Positions 1 through 6,840 of a DNA stretch of 33,985 nucleotides are shown in pieces. The DNA comes from Verrucomicrobia bacterium 12-59-8 (GTDB lineage Bacteria > Verrucomicrobiota > Verrucomicrobiae > Verrucomicrobiales > Verrucomicrobiaceae). Position 1 is the first letter of the stretch, and every line of letters begins with the position of its first letter. Under the pieces are notes generated by a model. It was not told the origin of the DNA and searched no databases. It worked only from the letters and a program-made list of their open reading frames with translations. The stretch spans positions 1 to 33,985 of the forward strand of contig NCCR01000024.1 in the NCBI GenBank assembly GCA_002279765.1. Reading direction: 5' to 3'. The position numbers were made by a program, and so were the translations under genes.

Positions 1-513
1 GTTTCGGTTGATGCGGGACAGCTCGTCTAGGGTCTGGTTTGCCTTGGGCACGCGGATACTGAGCTGAAACTCCGCCTTGTAGGCTTCGGGATCAAGCCGC
101 TCCAGGCTGGCAAAGCCGCCCTGTTCGGTGAGCAGGTTCGTTTTGACTGTGATGCCATTGAAGAGCGTGGCCACGTCGATGTCTTTGCGCGGGATGAATT
201 TCTCTGGAAGCGGCGGCTGGATTTCGCGGATGACCTCCTTGGTCACTTCTTTCACGACAGGCACTTCCTTGATCACATCGCGCATCACATCACGCGTGAC
301 GATGCGTTCCTTCGTGCTGCGTGCGGAGGCGACGATCTCCTGGATGCCTTTTTTGATCTTGCCGGCAAAGGGGGTGAATGGCAGCAGCAGTCCGGTCAGG
401 AGGGTGAGCAGGAACAGCATGCGGATGAGAGAACCGAAGCAGCCACGCTTCGGACGCTGCGGTTCTAAACGGGGAGGGTTGCCCGTGGCGGGCATGGGAG
501 GTTCCGAAGACAT
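1..513 (-). CDS. Single-pass membrane protein, unknown function (3' end beyond window)
   Basis: The frame is open from an ATG at 513 to the window edge (171 codons, C-terminus missing). Residues 1-24 are Pro/Arg-rich and cytoplasmic-looking. About residues 29-49 form one strongly hydrophobic helix. After it comes a charged stretch rich in Val, Lys and Glu with repeated VxKEV/VIKEV-like units (roughly 70-95) that could be a coiled coil or extended stalk, then a folded-looking segment. It lies 46 bp downstream of the LolD-like ATPase on the same strand and is probably co-transcribed with it. It has no FtsX/MacB permease features, so it is not the obvious membrane partner of that ATPase. I do not recognise the family. 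Confidence 0.7.
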   Translation of the reverse strand, partial: MSSEPPMPATGNPPRLEPQRPKRGCFGSLIRMLFLLTLLTGLLLPFTPFAGKIKKGIQEIVASARSTKERIVTRDVMRDVIKEVPVVKEVTKEVIREIQPPLPEKFIPRKDIDVATLFNGITVKTNLLTEQGGFASLERLDPEAYKAEFQLSIRVPKANQTLDELSRINRN

Positions 514-559
514 ACGCGTACAGGGAGTTTAACCACGTTTCAACACCATGGCGAGCACA

Positions 560-1237
560 TCATCCTTCTTCCAGCCGGCCTTCCTTGAGAATCAGGCGGC
601 GGTCACCGCGTTTGGCCAGGGTTTGATCATGCGTGACGACGATGAGCGTTTTTTTGGCTTCATCGACCACCTGCATCAGCATATCGATGACGCCGCTGCC
701 AGTGCTAGCGTCAAGGTTGCCGGTGGGTTCGTCGGCGTAAATGATGCCGGGGTTGTTGATGAGCGCGCGTGCGATGGCGACGCGCTGCTGCTCGCCGCCG
801 GAAAGCTCGGTGGGTAGGTGTTGGAGACGTGCGCTGAGGCCGACCTTGTCCAGCAGTTCACGCGCGCGTGCCTCAGATTGTTTGCCCCCGATCATGGCGG
901 GCAGAACCACATTCTCCAGCGCCGTGAGTTCCGGCAGCAGGAAGTAATGCTGGAAGACAAAACCCATGACCTCATTGCGCGTGCGGGCACGCTCCGCCGC
1001 CGCCGCCTGATACAGCGAGCGGCCATGCACCAGCACATCCCCCGAGGTGGGCTGCTCCAGCCCGCCGAGGACGTAGAGCAAAGTGGTTTTCCCTGCGCCG
1101 GACTGGCCGCAGAGAAACACCTTTTCACCGGCGGCGACTTCGACATTGACGCCGCGCAGCACGGGCAGATCATGCCCGGCGAGGTGGTAGGTACGATGCA
1201 CATCGTGTGCGGCGAGTGGGGCGGCTTCCTGGCTCAT
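560..1237 (-). CDS. LolD/MacB-type ABC transporter ATP-binding protein
   Basis: This is the nucleotide-binding subunit of an ABC transporter of the LolD/MacB/FtsE class, which couples ATP hydrolysis to lipoprotein release or related envelope work at the inner membrane. From the ATG at 1237 it is 225 aa. Visible motifs are Walker A GQSGAGKT (about 44-51), signature LSGGEQQR (about 145-152), Walker B IIYADE (about 165-170) and the switch histidine in VTHD (about 203). A GTG at 1270 would add 11 residues that do not resemble the family N-terminus, so 1237 is preferred. It sits downstream of trmL by 39 bp. No permease gene (LolC/E) is visible in the window; one may lie beyond the left edge. The substrate is inferred only from the family. 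Confidence 0.85.
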   Translation of the reverse strand: MSQEAAPLAAHDVHRTYHLAGHDLPVLRGVNVEVAAGEKVFLCGQSGAGKTTLLYVLGGLEQPTSGDVLVHGRSLYQAAAAERARTRNEVMGFVFQHYFLLPELTALENVVLPAMIGGKQSEARARELLDKVGLSARLQHLPTELSGGEQQRVAIARALINNPGIIYADEPTGNLDASTGSGVIDMLMQVVDEAKKTLIVVTHDQTLAKRGDRRLILKEGRLEEG

Positions 1238-1276
1238 GAATAGTTGGGCTGTACACTCCGCCGATGCCACGCGGCG

Positions 1277-1738
1277 TCAAGGCATGATGCCTGCCAGTGT
1301 GCGCTGCCTGAGCGCCTCGTACATTACAATGCCGGCTGCTGTGGCCAGATTCAGGCTCCGCGTGCCCTGCATTGGTATGCGCAGGCAATGCTCCGGCTGC
1401 ATCACCGAAGCAGGAATGCCCCGCGTCTCAGGCCCAAAGACGAGGTAAATTTCCACATCTGTGAGGCAGGCTTCCCAGTAGATATGCGCGCCCTGGCATT
1501 CGATGAAGTGGCAGGCCGCCCCCGCAGGCATCTCCGCCCGCAGTTCCTCCCAGTTTTCCCAGACCCGCACGTCCACCTCCCGCCAGTAATCCAGACCGGC
1601 GCGTTTGAGATGCTTGTCCTCCAGGCTGAAGCCGAGCGGCTTGATCAGATGCAGCCGGGCCTGTGTGGCGAGACACAGCCGCCCGATGGCACCCGTGTTG
1701 TGCGGAATCTCAGGCTGAAACAGCACGACATTCAGCAT
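1277..1738 (-). CDS. trmL: tRNA (cytidine(34)-2'-O)-methyltransferase
   Basis: TrmL (YibK) is a SPOUT-fold enzyme that 2'-O-methylates the wobble base C34/cmnm5U34 of certain leucine tRNAs using S-adenosylmethionine. The 153-aa length is normal for the family. It opens with the typical MLNVVLFQPEIPHNTGAIGR and carries the SAM-binding knot motifs LVFGPETRGIP (about 99-109) and IPMQGTRSLNLATA (about 121-134). It starts 6 bp after the gtrA-like stop, so the two are surely co-transcribed, and lolD follows 39 bp later. Nothing in it looks damaged. The assignment rests on recognising the motifs and is firm. Confidence 0.93.
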   Translation of the reverse strand: MLNVVLFQPEIPHNTGAIGRLCLATQARLHLIKPLGFSLEDKHLKRAGLDYWREVDVRVWENWEELRAEMPAGAACHFIECQGAHIYWEACLTDVEIYLVFGPETRGIPASVMQPEHCLRIPMQGTRSLNLATAAGIVMYEALRQRTLAGIMP

Positions 1739-1744
1739 CGGGCA

Positions 1745-2251
1745 TCAGCTTTTGAACACAAAAAACTTCCGGCACACGAAATTCACCATCGTTGAAGAAA
1801 CGATCAGCAGTAGTTGCGCGCTTAGCGTGCTGATACCGTACATCTTGATGAGCAGCGGGCCTGAGAGCAGGCCGATGGCAAAACCCGTCGCGCTGACTGC
1901 CGTGAAATAAATAAACTCCAGCGTCCGGTTATGCCGTCCGGGGGTGAACACCCACAAGGAGTTGCTGACATAGGCAAAGGTATTGCCAAAGAAAAAAGAG
2001 ATGAGGTTGTTGTAGGTGCTGTTCATTGCACGCACCTCATCGGGCAGGCTGCTGTCCAGCGCTGGAAACATCCCCCACTCGGATAGCGCCACGAAGATCA
2101 GTGTGGTGAATATCAGCGACCCTACCCCGCATATGCCGTATTTGATGAACTGGATGAGGGGATGTGTGTCACGCGTGTTTAAACGCGCAAGAATGGAGCG
2201 CCAGCTGTTCTCGCGAAAAAATTGAAGAGCCTCACCGATTTTTACTATCAT
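1745..2251 (-). CDS. GtrA-family membrane protein
   Basis: GtrA-like proteins are small four-helix inner-membrane proteins linked to transfer of lipid-linked sugars across the membrane for polysaccharide or O-antigen decoration. Here 168 aa contain four hydrophobic segments at about 37-57, 82-103, 113-134 and 142-161. Family hallmarks are FIKYGICGVGS near the first helix, FFFGNTFAYVSNSLWVF in the second and NFVCRKFFVF at the C-terminus. The ATG at 2251 is the only usable in-frame start before the first helix. That start codon lies in the loop of an 11-bp hairpin followed by a T-run in the transcribed direction (see 2220-2264), so expression may be attenuated. There is no adjacent glycosyltransferase, so the sugar is unknown. 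Confidence 0.85.
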   Translation of the reverse strand: MIVKIGEALQFFRENSWRSILARLNTRDTHPLIQFIKYGICGVGSLIFTTLIFVALSEWGMFPALDSSLPDEVRAMNSTYNNLISFFFGNTFAYVSNSLWVFTPGRHNRTLEFIYFTAVSATGFAIGLLSGPLLIKMYGISTLSAQLLLIVSSTMVNFVCRKFFVFKS

Positions 2252-2264
2252 CAGGTGAGGCTCT
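2220..2264 (-). terminator. Terminator-like hairpin spanning the gtrA start codon (possible attenuator)
   Basis: A perfect 11-bp inverted repeat (AGAGCCTCACC at 2226-2236, GGTGAGGCTCT at 2254-2264) encloses a 17-nt loop holding the ATG of the gtrA-like gene (2249-2251). Read on the minus strand, the stem is followed four bases later by six T residues, the form of a rho-independent terminator for transcripts coming from the lipoprotein genes. No alternative gtrA start exists downstream, so the element overlaps coding sequence. Either it ends the lipoprotein transcript while gtrA has its own promoter, or it works as an attenuator or translation block. The structure is seen; the role is inferred. 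Confidence 0.6.
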
Positions 2265-2298
2265 CCGGGGATCGTTGCTCTGCAAGCAAATGATGCGT

Positions 2299-2649
2299 TT
2301 AGTAGTAACGGTAGTTGCCGTTGTTGTCGTAGTAGCCCTGTTGCTGCTGCTGTGGCGGGCCGGAGGGGTGCCAGCGGCCCTGGTTGTCGTAGTAGCCCTG
2401 CTGCTGACGCCCTGAGTTTCCGTATCCATTGTTCTGGTCACGGGCATTACCGAGGGCGTTGCCTCCCAGGGCTCCGAGACCGGCACCGATGGCGGCTCCT
2501 TCTAGGCCACGGCCACTTTGATTGCCGATGATGCCGCCAACGGCAGCACCGCCGAGTGCTCCAATCACAGATCCAGTCTGTGCATCAGGACCGGTGGCAC
2601 ATGAAACCAGTGAAAGTGCAGAGATAATGGTCAGGAGGGTGTTTTTCAT
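2299..2649 (-). CDS. Glycine-zipper outer-membrane lipoprotein
   Basis: This is a 116-aa lipoprotein. It has a short signal peptide, a lipobox ending in LVSC with the lipidated Cys at 17, and the ATGPDAQ motif common after such cysteines. Residues about 26-68 form glycine-zipper repeats (GGAAVGGIIGNQSGRG, GAGLGALGGNALG) typical of YMGG/OmpA-associated zipper proteins. The C-terminal tail is Gln/Gly/Tyr/Asn-rich with a duplicated QQQGYYDN unit, also visible as duplicated DNA near 2325-2345 and 2385-2405. It follows a shorter paralogue, and the two are probably one transcript. The family is envelope-associated; no specific role can be given. Confidence 0.85.
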   Translation of the reverse strand: MKNTLLTIISALSLVSCATGPDAQTGSVIGALGGAAVGGIIGNQSGRGLEGAAIGAGLGALGGNALGNARDQNNGYGNSGRQQQGYYDNQGRWHPSGPPQQQQQGYYDNNGNYRYY

Positions 2650-2688
2650 GGTTTTTTGGGGAACGATCTGAATGAGACCGATTGATTT

Positions 2689-2925
2689 TTAATAGTAGTA
2701 ACCGCGACGGCGGTCTTTGGAATTGCCAATGGCATTGCCGCCTGCGGCTCCAAGCGCCCCACCGATGAGGGCACCTTCGAGGCCACGACCGCTTTGCGAT
2801 CCGATGATGCCGCCGACGGCAGCGCCGCCGAGGCCGCCAATGACAGCTCCTTGTTGGGCAGCAGGGCCAGTGGCGCAGGATGAGATGGAGACAGCAGTGA
2901 TGAGGGAGAGGATGAGGTGTTTCAT
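2689..2925 (-). CDS. Glycine-zipper lipoprotein, short paralogue
   Basis: A 78-aa lipoprotein with signal peptide and lipobox ending SISSC (Cys 17), then ATGPAAQQG and the same zipper core GGAAVGGIIGSQSGRGLEGA as its neighbour. It lacks the Gln/Tyr repeat tail and ends in RRRGYYY. The near-identical protein cores and the matching DNA around 2520-2560 and 2800-2845 show a tandem duplication. It is the first gene of the minus-strand run, so a promoter should lie in 2926-3135, where the DNA is comparatively AT-rich. Confidence 0.85.
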   Translation of the reverse strand: MKHLILSLITAVSISSCATGPAAQQGAVIGGLGGAAVGGIIGSQSGRGLEGALIGGALGAAGGNAIGNSKDRRRGYYY

Positions 2926-3135
2926 AATATTGTGATTATTGTGACCAAGCAGTTAGCTTTGTCGTCAACTACGCTCAAATTGTTCATAAAGAAAAGAAAA
3001 TTTCCACATGCGTCTGCAAGTTCTTGCACTGGAACTGACGGAGTGCTGCAGCTCGATTCCTGTGTGGGTTTCTTTATTTGACGCGCATTCTGCCAGCGGC
3101 TACTAAACGTACCGCCCCCGACTCCAACATTTTTT

Positions 3136-3750
3136 ATGCAAGTGCGTTTCTTCCTTCGCTGTCTGTTTGCCGTTTCACTTTTTAGCCTCACCGTATTGCC
3201 CTTGCATGCGGATCAGCTGCCGCTTGATCATCCTTGCGCCATCTTGGTGAAAAAATACCTCACTGCTGTTGTGCAGCAGGACTGGAAAACGGCCTCGCAG
3301 ATGCTGGTGCCCGCCTCTCTGGAGCGCCGTCAGCGTGAAACGGTCAACATCATCAAATCCGCTCCAACGATGTCCGACGAGGAGAGCATGCTCGCTGGTT
3401 ACAATGTGAAGGGCGTAGGCGATCTGGAGAAGATGTCGCCACAGGAGTTTTATCAGGTGGATCGCGAAGCCTGGCACAAAAAGCTCAAGCTCACCCCTGA
3501 AGCCACGAAGCGGAAGCAGGAGACGCTCAAAGTCATCGTGCTCGGACTCGTCGAAGAAAAGGACAAGGGCTACGTCCACGCCACAGTGCGCACTTCACAG
3601 GAAACGCTCACCGACAAGATTGAGGAACTCTTTCTCATCTCCTTCATCACCGATCCAGCCAATCCGAAAAACTACCTCATCTCGCCCGAGATGAAAGATC
3701 GTCCTGTCATCACGCCGCTGGATGGCTCGGCTCCGAAGGAAGATAAGTAA
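3136..3750 (+). CDS. Small exported protein, unknown function
   Basis: A 204-aa protein with a clear Sec signal peptide: basic start MQVRFFLRC, hydrophobic core to about residue 22, and likely cleavage after LHA at 25. The mature part is charged and helical-looking. Its first section (CAILVKKYLTAVVQQDWKTASQMLVP) is reminiscent of NTF2-like or SnoaL-like domains that begin with a helix containing a 'W..A...' pattern, but no catalytic residue can be assigned. It is divergent from the lipoprotein pair across a 210-bp gap and convergent with menE, whose stop is only 3 bp away. Function is not known. Confidence 0.8.
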   Translation: MQVRFFLRCLFAVSLFSLTVLPLHADQLPLDHPCAILVKKYLTAVVQQDWKTASQMLVPASLERRQRETVNIIKSAPTMSDEESMLAGYNVKGVGDLEKMSPQEFYQVDREAWHKKLKLTPEATKRKQETLKVIVLGLVEEKDKGYVHATVRTSQETLTDKIEELFLISFITDPANPKNYLISPEMKDRPVITPLDGSAPKEDK

Positions 3751-3753
3751 GTT

Positions 3754-4881
3754 TCACAGCAGCGTGCGCAGGTCCGCCAGCCGCACTTTGCCGAGTTCGC
3801 TGCGGGGAATGGCCTGAAGAAGGCGCATCTCCAGAATGTGCTCCAAGGGCCTCAACGTTTCGTTGAGGCCTCTTTGCAGCCGCGCGGCATCCTCCTCTTC
3901 CATCCCGCTTACTGCCAGCACTAGGCGGCTCTCTTTGCGCAGGTCGGGGACGTCACACACCACCGCATCCGCCCCGTGCAGTCCGAGCGTGAGTTTCAAA
4001 GCTTCGATTTGATCTTGGATCGGACCTAGCGCAACCAGCTCACCGAGGATTTTGACGGTGCCAGATTCACGGCCCAGGAAGCAGATGCAGCGTCTGCCTT
4101 CAGCCTCCAGGACTTCCACGCGGTCGCGTGTTTTCAGTCCCGTACCGGCGGGAATAACCTCCCAGTGCCACACACCTGCGGTACAGATGGCATACCCTTT
4201 GGCCAGCGCCTCTCCGCGCACACTGAGCACTCCACCCACATCGGTGCTCACCTGCCAGATGGGCAGCACAGCCATTTCTGCGCCGGGACTCGATTGGGCG
4301 GCCACGCTTGAGGCCGTCTCAGTCATCCCATACGTGCGGTGGATGGGCCAGCCTAAGCGCCGCGCTGCGGCTTCCAGTTCGCGGTTCAGCGCACCACCGC
4401 CCACCAAAACGACTCGCATGGATTTGGGCGCACTCAGTTTGGCCGCCACCAGATCAAAAACCTGCGTGGGCACCAGCGAGGCGAGTGTGGCCCCCGCCTC
4501 TTTACAATTCTGCACAAATGCGGCTGCGTTCCATTTGCCCGTCAGCCGTGTGACGGGGCTGCCGCTGAGATGCGCGCGCGCCAGGATGCCGAAGCCGCCC
4601 ACATGATGCGTGGGCAGCGCCAGCAGCCAGTGATCCTGCGCTGTAATGCCGAAGTGCTCATTCACGGCACGTGCGGAGGTGAGCAGCGCCTGCTTCGTGA
4701 GACCCACCCACTTACGGGCACCTTCCGTTCCGCTGGTTTGAAAAAAGCACCAGTCTTTCACCTTCAGTTCGTGCAGAGCCATCTCGGCCAGACCCGCGCC
4801 CTCCGGTGTATGCTCGGAGAGGCCGACCCACACGCTGCCATCCGTCCAGAACTCGGGTTCGATTTTTAGAGCCGTCGCCAT
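3754..4881 (-). CDS. menE: o-succinylbenzoate--CoA ligase (MenE-like), AMP-forming
   Basis: MenE activates o-succinylbenzoate with ATP and CoA, the step before naphthoate ring closure in menaquinone synthesis. The 375-aa protein is short for the adenylate-forming family because the N-terminal region is reduced. The core is present: P-loop-like TSGTEGARK (about 49-57), the adenylate motif YGMTETAS (about 184-191), and the C-terminal lysine region IPRSELGKVRLADL (about 358-371) carrying the expected catalytic Lys. The ATG at 4881 lies inside the end of menC, giving a 16-bp overlap and implying translational coupling. Placement next to menC and menA supports MenE over a generic acyl-CoA ligase. 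Confidence 0.85.
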   Translation of the reverse strand: MATALKIEPEFWTDGSVWVGLSEHTPEGAGLAEMALHELKVKDWCFFQTSGTEGARKWVGLTKQALLTSARAVNEHFGITAQDHWLLALPTHHVGGFGILARAHLSGSPVTRLTGKWNAAAFVQNCKEAGATLASLVPTQVFDLVAAKLSAPKSMRVVLVGGGALNRELEAAARRLGWPIHRTYGMTETASSVAAQSSPGAEMAVLPIWQVSTDVGGVLSVRGEALAKGYAICTAGVWHWEVIPAGTGLKTRDRVEVLEAEGRRCICFLGRESGTVKILGELVALGPIQDQIEALKLTLGLHGADAVVCDVPDLRKESRLVLAVSGMEEEDAARLQRGLNETLRPLEHILEMRLLQAIPRSELGKVRLADLRTLL

Positions 4882-5831
4882 GGCAGCCCCTCCAGAACTT
4901 CGCCAAATCCCAATCCGCCACCGCTGCGGTCCGCCAACAAATAGCCGCCGTGGGATGTCACACGTTCAAAGAACGCGTCCCTCTTAAACAGATGCTCCGT
5001 ACACAACCCACAAAAATCCAGACCCTGTCCCTCGGAGAGCGCCACCGCTGCTTCATACGCCGCAAACATCTGGCCCAGCGCATGATCCATCGCCGAAGTG
5101 AGCACCAGCGGGTGCTGCGGGTGGGTTTGCGCCACGGAGCGCCAGTCACGCCGCGCTGGTTTGACTACCACCGCATCAAAGCCCTGTGTGCCGTCTCTCC
5201 AGCCTTTGTCGAGTGCCAGCTTCACGCCCCACTTCTGCCGCATGGCCTCCCATGCGTCCGCATCATATGGAAAGGGATCCTCCACGAAATCCAGCGCACG
5301 GTACACCCGCAGCGGCATGAACTCGATGAACTTTCCGAACGCCAGCCGGTCCAGCACGCCGTTGAAATCTACGCGCAGCCGTACGCCCTGCGCTTCAAAC
5401 CGCTTCGCGCAGCCTTCGAGGAAGCGCGTTGTTTCACCGTAGTTCGCAAACCCTTTCGCCTTGATTGCGGGCCACCCTTCCGCCAGCACACGCTCCATCT
5501 GCGCCTCGGTGTCCGTGGCAAAACTCCATGAGTAATGGCTGCGCGGAATCTCCAGCCCCTCAAACAAACTCACCCCCGCACGTCGTGCCGCGCCGTCGAT
5601 CTCGGCGCAGCGCAGAGCCATCGCCGTCACCGGAGTGGTAACACCCTGGCCGAGCAGGCGCAGTTGCTCCTCCACCGGCGCATCGCCAAACTCCGGCCAC
5701 GGATGCACGCAGCCGTAGCCGCCATTCACACAGATCAGTGCTCCCGCAAACACCCGCCGCATCGACACCGCGTTCAGCGCCACCCCGCTGCGCAGAAGGT
5801 ATTCGTGGACGTAAATGGGAGCGTCGGTCAT
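4866..5831 (-). CDS. menC: o-succinylbenzoate synthase
   Basis: MenC is an enolase-superfamily dehydratase turning SHCHC into o-succinylbenzoate. The 321-aa protein shows the expected active-site set: KAK at 124-126 (second Lys catalytic), metal ligands Asp155 (in RVDFNG), Glu184 (in FVEDP) and Asp208 (in LALDKG), and the opposite-face Lys224 (in VVVKPA). The start MTDAPIYVHEY at 5831 fits the family. It overlaps menE by 16 bp and lies 65 bp after menA. Those 65 bp contain a short direct repeat (CGGGTAC twice, 5833-5847) and a weak CTAT/ATAG hairpin but no clear terminator, so one transcript for the three genes is likely. Confidence 0.88.
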   Translation of the reverse strand: MTDAPIYVHEYLLRSGVALNAVSMRRVFAGALICVNGGYGCVHPWPEFGDAPVEEQLRLLGQGVTTPVTAMALRCAEIDGAARRAGVSLFEGLEIPRSHYSWSFATDTEAQMERVLAEGWPAIKAKGFANYGETTRFLEGCAKRFEAQGVRLRVDFNGVLDRLAFGKFIEFMPLRVYRALDFVEDPFPYDADAWEAMRQKWGVKLALDKGWRDGTQGFDAVVVKPARRDWRSVAQTHPQHPLVLTSAMDHALGQMFAAYEAAVALSEGQGLDFCGLCTEHLFKRDAFFERVTSHGGYLLADRSGGGLGFGEVLEGLPWRRL

Positions 5832-5896
5832 TCGGGTACTCGGGTACAGATCCTATACGTCATAGACGACCTATGGGGTCTGTTCCAGATGGTTTC

Positions 5897-6793
5897 TCAG
5901 GGCATCACGTCGCGTGCCTTGACGATGGCCCAGCACATCAGCCCCGAGAAGGTCAGAAGTTGCACCCCGCTCATCGCCAGCAGGCGGTTGTGCCCCCGGC
6001 TCGGCGGTTCGGCGATCACCCGCCAGGCCACGAAGAAGCCGATGGGTAGCGTGATCAGCGGCAGCGTGAAGGCACGAGGCCAGCCCTGCTGGAACCAGTA
6101 AATCCCCGCTACGTGCGCCGCGACGATGAGCAACACAATCTCCGCCCGCGCAAACCCCACGCCGAAGCGCACAGCCAGCGTTTTCTTGCCGGTCTGCGCG
6201 TCTTCCGCGACATCGCGCAGGTTGTTGATGGCGATCAGGACGGTGCTCAAGCAGCCGATTTGAAAGCCTGCCACCACCGCCGCTTCATACCACTCGCCCG
6301 TTTGCACAAAGGCCGAGCCAGTCACCGCCACGAGGCCGAAGAACAAAATCACAAATAGCTCCCCCAGTCCGCGATACGCCAGCGGCAACGGCCCGCCGGT
6401 GTAGCCAAAGCAGAAGTACAGCGAGGGAATGCCGATGAAAACAATGGGCAGCCCCCGCGCCTCAAACAACGGCACCGCCAGCAGCGTCGCCACGGCCAGC
6501 ATCAGCCACGCGGCAAACTTCACCGCTCCCGGCGTGGCCACACCACTGGCCGTGATGCGCCGAGGGCCGATGCGTGCCTGCGTGTCCGCGCCTTGGATCG
6601 AATCCAGCGCGTCATTGAAAAAGTTCGTCGCGATCTGCAAGGCACCGCAGCTTCCCAGCGTGCATGCCGCCAGCATCCAGTCGAACTTCCCAGAAATCTT
6701 CGCCGCCAGCGCACAACCCACGATGACCGGCGCGATGGCCGCCCCGAGGGTTTTTGGGCGTGCAGCGGCGATCCAGTCGAAAAGGTGAGGCAT
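5897..6793 (-). CDS. menA: 1,4-dihydroxy-2-naphthoate polyprenyltransferase
   Basis: MenA attaches the polyprenyl tail to 1,4-dihydroxy-2-naphthoate in the inner membrane, the penultimate step of menaquinone synthesis. The 298-aa protein has about eight hydrophobic segments. It carries both UbiA-superfamily aspartate-rich motifs: NFFNDALDSIQGAD (57-70) for diphosphate/Mg binding and NNLRDVAEDAQTGKKT (190-205), whose final TGKKT is typical of MenA rather than UbiA. The opening WIAAARPKTLGAAIAPV is also MenA-like. It is the first gene of the menA-menC-menE run. The other men genes (F, D, H, B, G) are not in the window. Confidence 0.92.
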   Translation of the reverse strand: MPHLFDWIAAARPKTLGAAIAPVIVGCALAAKISGKFDWMLAACTLGSCGALQIATNFFNDALDSIQGADTQARIGPRRITASGVATPGAVKFAAWLMLAVATLLAVPLFEARGLPIVFIGIPSLYFCFGYTGGPLPLAYRGLGELFVILFFGLVAVTGSAFVQTGEWYEAAVVAGFQIGCLSTVLIAINNLRDVAEDAQTGKKTLAVRFGVGFARAEIVLLIVAAHVAGIYWFQQGWPRAFTLPLITLPIGFFVAWRVIAEPPSRGHNRLLAMSGVQLLTFSGLMCWAIVKARDVMP

Positions 6794-6801
6794 GAGTTAA
6801 G

Positions 6802-6840
6802 AATGACGAATGGCTGCGTTATCGCAAACTCTTCGTCATT
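6802..6840. repeat. Nested inverted repeat at the 3' end of the haem-protein gene
   Basis: AATGACGAA (6802-6810) and TTCGTCATT (6832-6840) are perfect 9-bp inverted arms around a 21-nt spacer that holds a second small stem, TGCG-TTAT-CGCA. It covers the stop of the haem-binding gene and the 42-bp gap before menA. There is no T-run after it on the minus strand, so it is not a classical intrinsic terminator. It may still end or stabilise the upstream transcript. Confidence 0.4.
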
